Shown here piece by piece: positions 13,435 through 16,380 of a stretch of 16,380 bases of DNA. The notes beneath the pieces were generated by a model. That model made no database searches. It was not told the DNA's origin and saw only the letters and a program-made list of their open reading frames with translations. The position numbers were made by a program, and so were the translations under genes. This DNA is from Caryophanales bacterium (GTDB lineage: Bacteria > Bacillota_I > Bacilli_A > RFN20 > CAG-288), in NCBI GenBank assembly GCA_021621525.1, contig JAJVUU010000042.1:1-16380 (forward strand). The letters are read 5' to 3'. How positions within the stretch are numbered: position 1 is the first letter of the stretch; every line of letters starts with the position of its first letter.

Positions 13435-13482
13435 GTTTTGCCTTCGTGATGAACTTTTTATCACTGGGACAAAACTGCCTAT
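13428..13482 (-). terminator. Terminator downstream of the TetR gene
   Basis: ATAGACAGTTTTG (13428-13440) pairs with CAAAACTGCCTAT (13470-13482) through 13 positions, one of them G-U on the minus strand. An inner stem GTGAT (13446-13450) / ATCAC (13460-13464) is present, and T-rich tracts follow on both strands. On the minus strand it closes the TetR transcript before the oleate hydratase promoter. Confidence 0.75.
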
Positions 13483-13511
13483 TTTTTTATCATTTTTTAA
13501 CTTTTGATGTA

Positions 13512-14072
13512 CTACGAATCGACCCTGAACCGATTCAAGGCCGTTTTGGTCTCACCATTAAGTATCGTCTCAAATCGTTTTAGAAGAATGTGATAATCTT
13601 CCATCATACTATTCTTTACCCAATCCAGGACGAGGCCTATCAAAGCATACTTATAGAATTCAGCGATGAATTTCTTGTCGTCTTCAGAAACGCTCATTCC
13701 TTTGCTTTCCTCATCAACAACGGAATACGTCAATGAAAAGACGACATCGGAAAGATACTTCTCCACCTTTTCTCTTCCGAGAGAATGATATGCGTTAGTG
13801 ACGAAATCCTTATTATCAAGGGCGGTAAGAAGAATATTTCCTAAGCCCTGCTGCCATGTGCTGGCCGTCTTGTTTCCAGCAAGAGTCTTGGAAAACTCAG
13901 ACATGATGGCATATTCCAAAAGGGCGTAAATATCCTGGAAATGATAGTAAAACGTCATACGGTTCATTCCACATGCATTTGTGATGTCACTGACAGTCAC
14001 CTTATTGAAAGGTTTTGTCTTTAAGACATCCTTCAAAGCATAGACCATCGCTTTCTTTGTTACTTCAGACAT
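13512..14072 (-). CDS. TetR/AcrR-family transcriptional regulator
   Basis: A 186-residue repressor-type regulator. Residues 5-52 are the TetR N-terminal domain: TKKAMVYALKDVLKTKPFNK, then the helix-turn-helix TVSDITNACGMNRMTFYYHF (26-45). The C-terminal ligand domain (about 75-180) resembles the TetR_C_8 / DhaS-like type. ATG 14072 is chosen because AGGAGG (14077-14082) stands four bases upstream. A 12-bp palindrome at 14085-14096 overlaps its own -10 box, suggesting autorepression. It may also control the adjacent oleate hydratase, perhaps sensing fatty acids; this is inferred from adjacency only. Confidence 0.9.
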   Translation of the reverse strand: MSEVTKKAMVYALKDVLKTKPFNKVTVSDITNACGMNRMTFYYHFQDIYALLEYAIMSEFSKTLAGNKTASTWQQGLGNILLTALDNKDFVTNAYHSLGREKVEKYLSDVVFSLTYSVVDEESKGMSVSEDDKKFIAEFYKYALIGLVLDWVKNSMMEDYHILLKRFETILNGETKTALNRFRVDS

Positions 14073-14084
14073 AAGACCTCCTGA

Positions 14085-14096
14085 ATACAATTGTAT
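14085..14096 (-). promoter_or_regulatory. Palindromic operator over the TetR -10 box
   Basis: ATACAATTGTAT is a perfect 12-bp palindrome. On the minus strand it contains TACAAT (14090-14095), a near-consensus -10 box, 13 bases before the ribosome site and 18 before the start codon. Palindromes in this place are typical self-operators of TetR-family repressors. Confidence 0.5.
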
Positions 14097-14101
14097 CAAA
14101 A

Positions 14102-14133
14102 AAGAGCCACACTTTTACATGCGGTTCTTTCTA
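14102..14133 (-). terminator. Terminator of the M50-like membrane protein gene
   Basis: On the minus strand AGAACCGCA pairs with TGTGGCTCT (one mismatch, one G-U) over an eight-base loop and is followed by TTTTTT. It lies directly after the stop at 14139 and just upstream of the TetR promoter. Confidence 0.65.
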
Positions 14134-14138
14134 TTTGA

Positions 14139-15308
14139 TCAATTTGAACGTTCTGGAAGATTGAGGTCGCTTTTCATCGTCCTAGCCTTTTGATAGGCAG
14201 ATTCGAAGAGTGCTTTTTCCCTCTTTACACGATAGGAATCAACCAAGTTAAGCGACTGAAGCTTCTTCTCATACGACTTAGTAAGGCTGTCTATGGCCTC
14301 CTTATCAGAATGAATGTTTGCCAGAACAAGCACGGCTGTACGGAAACCGGCCAAATCACTTGGATTTGTGACGTTCTTTCTCTCATCCTTCTTGATGGAA
14401 AGGAATACTTTATTGGCTCCCGGCTCGTCGTCGACAAGGAACTTCAGATAGACGGTTTCAGCCAGAGGAAGATATCTTTCGTCTTCTAAATAATATTTGG
14501 AAAAATACTTCATCCTGTCAAGTGCTTCCGAAGCCTTTGTCAGCTTAGACTCATAAAGATCCTGCAGATAAAGATAATATAAAGTATGAAGCTTATAGAA
14601 GGAATTGTATTCTTCGAATGAAGGAACGATGAAGTCTTCTCCGGTCATTTCTCTCTTCTTATTGATTTGGAAAATATTAAAGGCAATACGATCCTCTTCT
14701 TTCCTCGTCATCATGCAATTATACATATCCGTCGGATAGTCCTGACGGAAAGGAAGCATTTCATAAAGAGGAGTTAGGAAGCCATAGCATGCAGCAAAGA
14801 GGAATGTCCAACCGAAGTTTGCAACAAGGCTTCTCTGATTCATGGAAAAGACAAAGAAGAAGACGAATGCCAAAATCAAGATGATTGTTTCAAAGATGAT
14901 GCCACCGAAGAAAAGCAATGTTGGATTTTTCTTGGTATCATCATCTTCCGGAACAAATTGCATTCCGATGGTAAAGAAATCCATGATGTCATAACTGACT
15001 TTGGTCTTCTTTCCATCCGCCTTATCCAAGGTAAGGCCAAGAAGTTTGATATAAAGAATACGATATCCACAGATTTTGGCAAACACGATTTTGCCGAGGT
15101 TGTAGATCAAGAAGGTTCCGATGACACCACCGATGATAGATATGAAGTAATAGGCATATCCATTCCAGTCGGAAATGAACTTCATGGAATACTGCTGAGC
15201 AAAATAAATACCGATCAGAAAGCCGAGATAAACCAATGTCAAAGGCCACGATGCATTATAGTCAAGAAATGACTTGGGGGCTTCTTTCAAATTATTATTT
15301 TCCGTCAT
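14139..15308 (-). CDS. Membrane protein resembling an M50 protease without the zinc motif
   Basis: A 389-residue membrane protein. Membrane segments lie at about 20-40, 50-72, 130-155 and 165-185, followed by a soluble C-terminal region (about 200-389) rich in helices, like short tetratricopeptide-type repeats. The segment TFLIYNLGKIVFAKICGYRI (about 65-84) lines up with the first zinc motif of site-2 proteases (HELGHLxFxxLxGYxx), but the two histidines and the glutamate are replaced (Y-N-L-G-K). A second intramembrane segment (TLLFFGGIIFETIILIL) recalls their GP/N segment. It is thus probably an inactive relative, perhaps a scaffold or chaperone at the membrane. ATG 15308 is chosen for AAGGAGG (15317-15323) eight bases upstream. 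The M50 link is inference from pattern. Confidence 0.6.
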   Translation of the reverse strand: MTENNNLKEAPKSFLDYNASWPLTLVYLGFLIGIYFAQQYSMKFISDWNGYAYYFISIIGGVIGTFLIYNLGKIVFAKICGYRILYIKLLGLTLDKADGKKTKVSYDIMDFFTIGMQFVPEDDDTKKNPTLLFFGGIIFETIILILAFVFFFVFSMNQRSLVANFGWTFLFAACYGFLTPLYEMLPFRQDYPTDMYNCMMTRKEEDRIAFNIFQINKKREMTGEDFIVPSFEEYNSFYKLHTLYYLYLQDLYESKLTKASEALDRMKYFSKYYLEDERYLPLAETVYLKFLVDDEPGANKVFLSIKKDERKNVTNPSDLAGFRTAVLVLANIHSDKEAIDSLTKSYEKKLQSLNLVDSYRVKREKALFESAYQKARTMKSDLNLPERSN

Positions 15309-15351
15309 GGGAAAATCCTCCTTGTTCGAATAACACACATCAGACAATCCA

Positions 15352-15382
15352 CATTATACGCCCCTAAGGCATATAATGCTCA
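15352..15382 (-). promoter_or_regulatory. Promoter with overlapping inverted repeat
   Basis: On the minus strand TATAAT (15353-15358) is a perfect -10 box with a weak -35 TGAGCA (15377-15382) 18 bases upstream, driving the membrane protein gene. CATTATACGCC (15352-15362) and GGCATATAATG (15368-15378) form 11-bp inverted arms with one mismatch around five bases and cover the promoter core. They may be an operator, or a hairpin ending the dehydrogenase transcript. Confidence 0.5.
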
Positions 15383-15386
15383 TAAA

Positions 15387-16380
15387 TTATTTCAGTTTCA
15401 ATACTTTCTCCGCCTTACGAATGTCTTCCTCTTTCATCTCAAACGGCAGGTCGGAGTAACAATGGGCGATAGGAAGAGTATCCAACCACTTTTCAAGTTC
15501 TTCAATGACTTCAGCAACAGACAATGGTTCCATCCGGAAGACGAGGCGTCCGAATTCCATGATTTTGTCATGAAGTCTATCTGCATTTACCTTAAGGAAT
15601 TCAGCCATGAGTAGGGCAATTCCCTGCCCATGAGTCAATTGAGGATAAAGCCCGCTGAGAATATGCTCCGCCTTATGAACGATGAACACCTTCCCCTTTC
15701 CATAATTCGTGAAACCGTTATGGGAAAGAGTCCCCTCGATCATCATTGCCCTCCTTGCCGAGATATCATTTGGATTCTTCAATACGGCATAAGAAGTTCT
15801 GACGATGTCATGCATGATTGACAAAGCAAAGCCATCACACGGTTCGATAGCAGATGATGGGGAGAAATATCGTTCAAAGGAGTGGCAGAACATATCCGCA
15901 AAGCCACATCCGAGCTGATAGGCAGGAACGCTGAGTGTAAGGCTTGGATCAAGCAAGGAAAACAGCGGATAATTCGTCACGGAATTGAAGCCGGCCTTGA
16001 AATGATGCCGTCTGTCACTTACAACGCAGGAATCCGACATCTCAGAACCCGAAGCAACCAAAGTCAGAATCGTTGCCACAGGAAGACCATGCAAAGGTCT
16101 GACCAGATGTTTGTTGAAATCCAAAGGGTCTCCATCATAATAATATCCGTGAGCAACGCTCTTTGCTGAGTCAATGACGCTTCCACCTCCACAGGCAAGG
16201 ATGAGATCCGGTTGCATCAATTTCACTTCTTCGACCATTGTACGTATTTCTTCTATATCAGGATTCGCTTCGATTCCAGAATGTTCTTTATAAGCAATCT
16301 TTGATTCTTTTAAAGAATCGATGATTTTCTCATAGGTTCCGTTTTTCTTTATGGAATTTCCGCCATATATAAAATAGACC
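15387..16380 (-). CDS. Iron-containing alcohol dehydrogenase, 5' end outside the window
   Basis: An NAD(P)-dependent group III alcohol dehydrogenase of the butanol dehydrogenase (BdhA/YugJ) type, interconverting aldehydes and alcohols. The reading frame stays open to the right edge: before the ATG at 16238 it continues upstream with YGGNSIKKNGTYEKIIDSLK, a typical family start region. 330 residues are visible, and roughly 55-60 are missing. The nucleotide-binding motif GGGSVIDSAK starts at 16190. The metal ligands are present: Asp (15894-15896) and His (15882-15884) in CGFADMFCHSFE, His (15675-15677) and His (15630-15632) in VHKAEHILSG and LTHGQG. The stop is at 15387-15389; the next gene's promoter overlaps the last codons. 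The specific substrate cannot be told from sequence. Confidence 0.92.
   Translation of the reverse strand, partial: VYFIYGGNSIKKNGTYEKIIDSLKESKIAYKEHSGIEANPDIEEIRTMVEEVKLMQPDLILACGGGSVIDSAKSVAHGYYYDGDPLDFNKHLVRPLHGLPVATILTLVASGSEMSDSCVVSDRRHHFKAGFNSVTNYPLFSLLDPSLTLSVPAYQLGCGFADMFCHSFERYFSPSSAIEPCDGFALSIMHDIVRTSYAVLKNPNDISARRAMMIEGTLSHNGFTNYGKGKVFIVHKAEHILSGLYPQLTHGQGIALLMAEFLKVNADRLHDKIMEFGRLVFRMEPLSVAEVIEELEKWLDTLPIAHCYSDLPFEMKEEDIRKAEKVLKLK

Noticed and set aside
1..16380. CRISPR arrays, insertion sequences, tRNA genes
   Set aside because: No regularly spaced repeats, no transposase motifs and no tRNA-like cloverleaf other than the tRNA-like part of tmRNA were found.

Overview
The window looks like a Bacillota (low-G+C Gram-positive) chromosome that carries an integrated element of about 10.8 kb. 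The chromosomal parts are the A+T-richer ends. At 1-340 lies the 5' leader of a ribosomal RNA operon running leftward off the window (promoter 62-90, boxA-like antitermination motif 14-28). From 11106 rightward come the tmRNA gene, an oleate hydratase, a TetR regulator, a membrane protein resembling an M50 protease that has lost its zinc motif, and the 3' part of an iron-dependent alcohol dehydrogenase, all on the minus strand. AGGAGG-type ribosome binding sites and TTGACA/TATAAT-type promoters fit Bacillota. The exact lineage (perhaps an Erysipelotrichia-like gut bacterium) is a guess.

The element is bounded by an exact 18-bp direct repeat, CTGGTGGAGATGATGGGA, at 341-358 and 11105-11122. The right copy is the 3' end of the tmRNA gene (ssrA), so the element entered ssrA and rebuilt its acceptor end. 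It is visibly richer in G+C than the flanks. Its only minus-strand gene is an XRE-type repressor (372-734) at the left end. All other genes run rightward in a tight, often overlapping series: two unknown small proteins, a large exported Ig-like protein, a lipoprotein, an exported protein with a C-terminal membrane anchor and an EF-hand-like loop, a small basic protein, two small membrane proteins, a Zot/pI-like ATPase, a hairpin-rich non-coding stretch, a Rep_trans (RstA-like) rolling-circle initiator and a tyrosine integrase next to ssrA.

My best reading is an inovirus-like (filamentous phage) prophage of a Gram-positive host. The initiator would nick an origin in the hairpin region 8486-8672, the Zot-like ATPase would drive extrusion, the exported and anchored proteins would be virion tip, adsorption or surface proteins, and the repressor plus palindromic operators would hold lysogeny. 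The weak points are that no classical major coat protein is obvious (the two small membrane proteins are candidates) and that the order ATPase, hairpin region, Rep_trans protein also matches the TcpA-oriT-MobT order of Tn916-like elements. Against that alternative, there is no VirB4-like ATPase, no VirB6-like protein and no cell-wall hydrolase here. All assignments come from reading the sequence; no database search was run.
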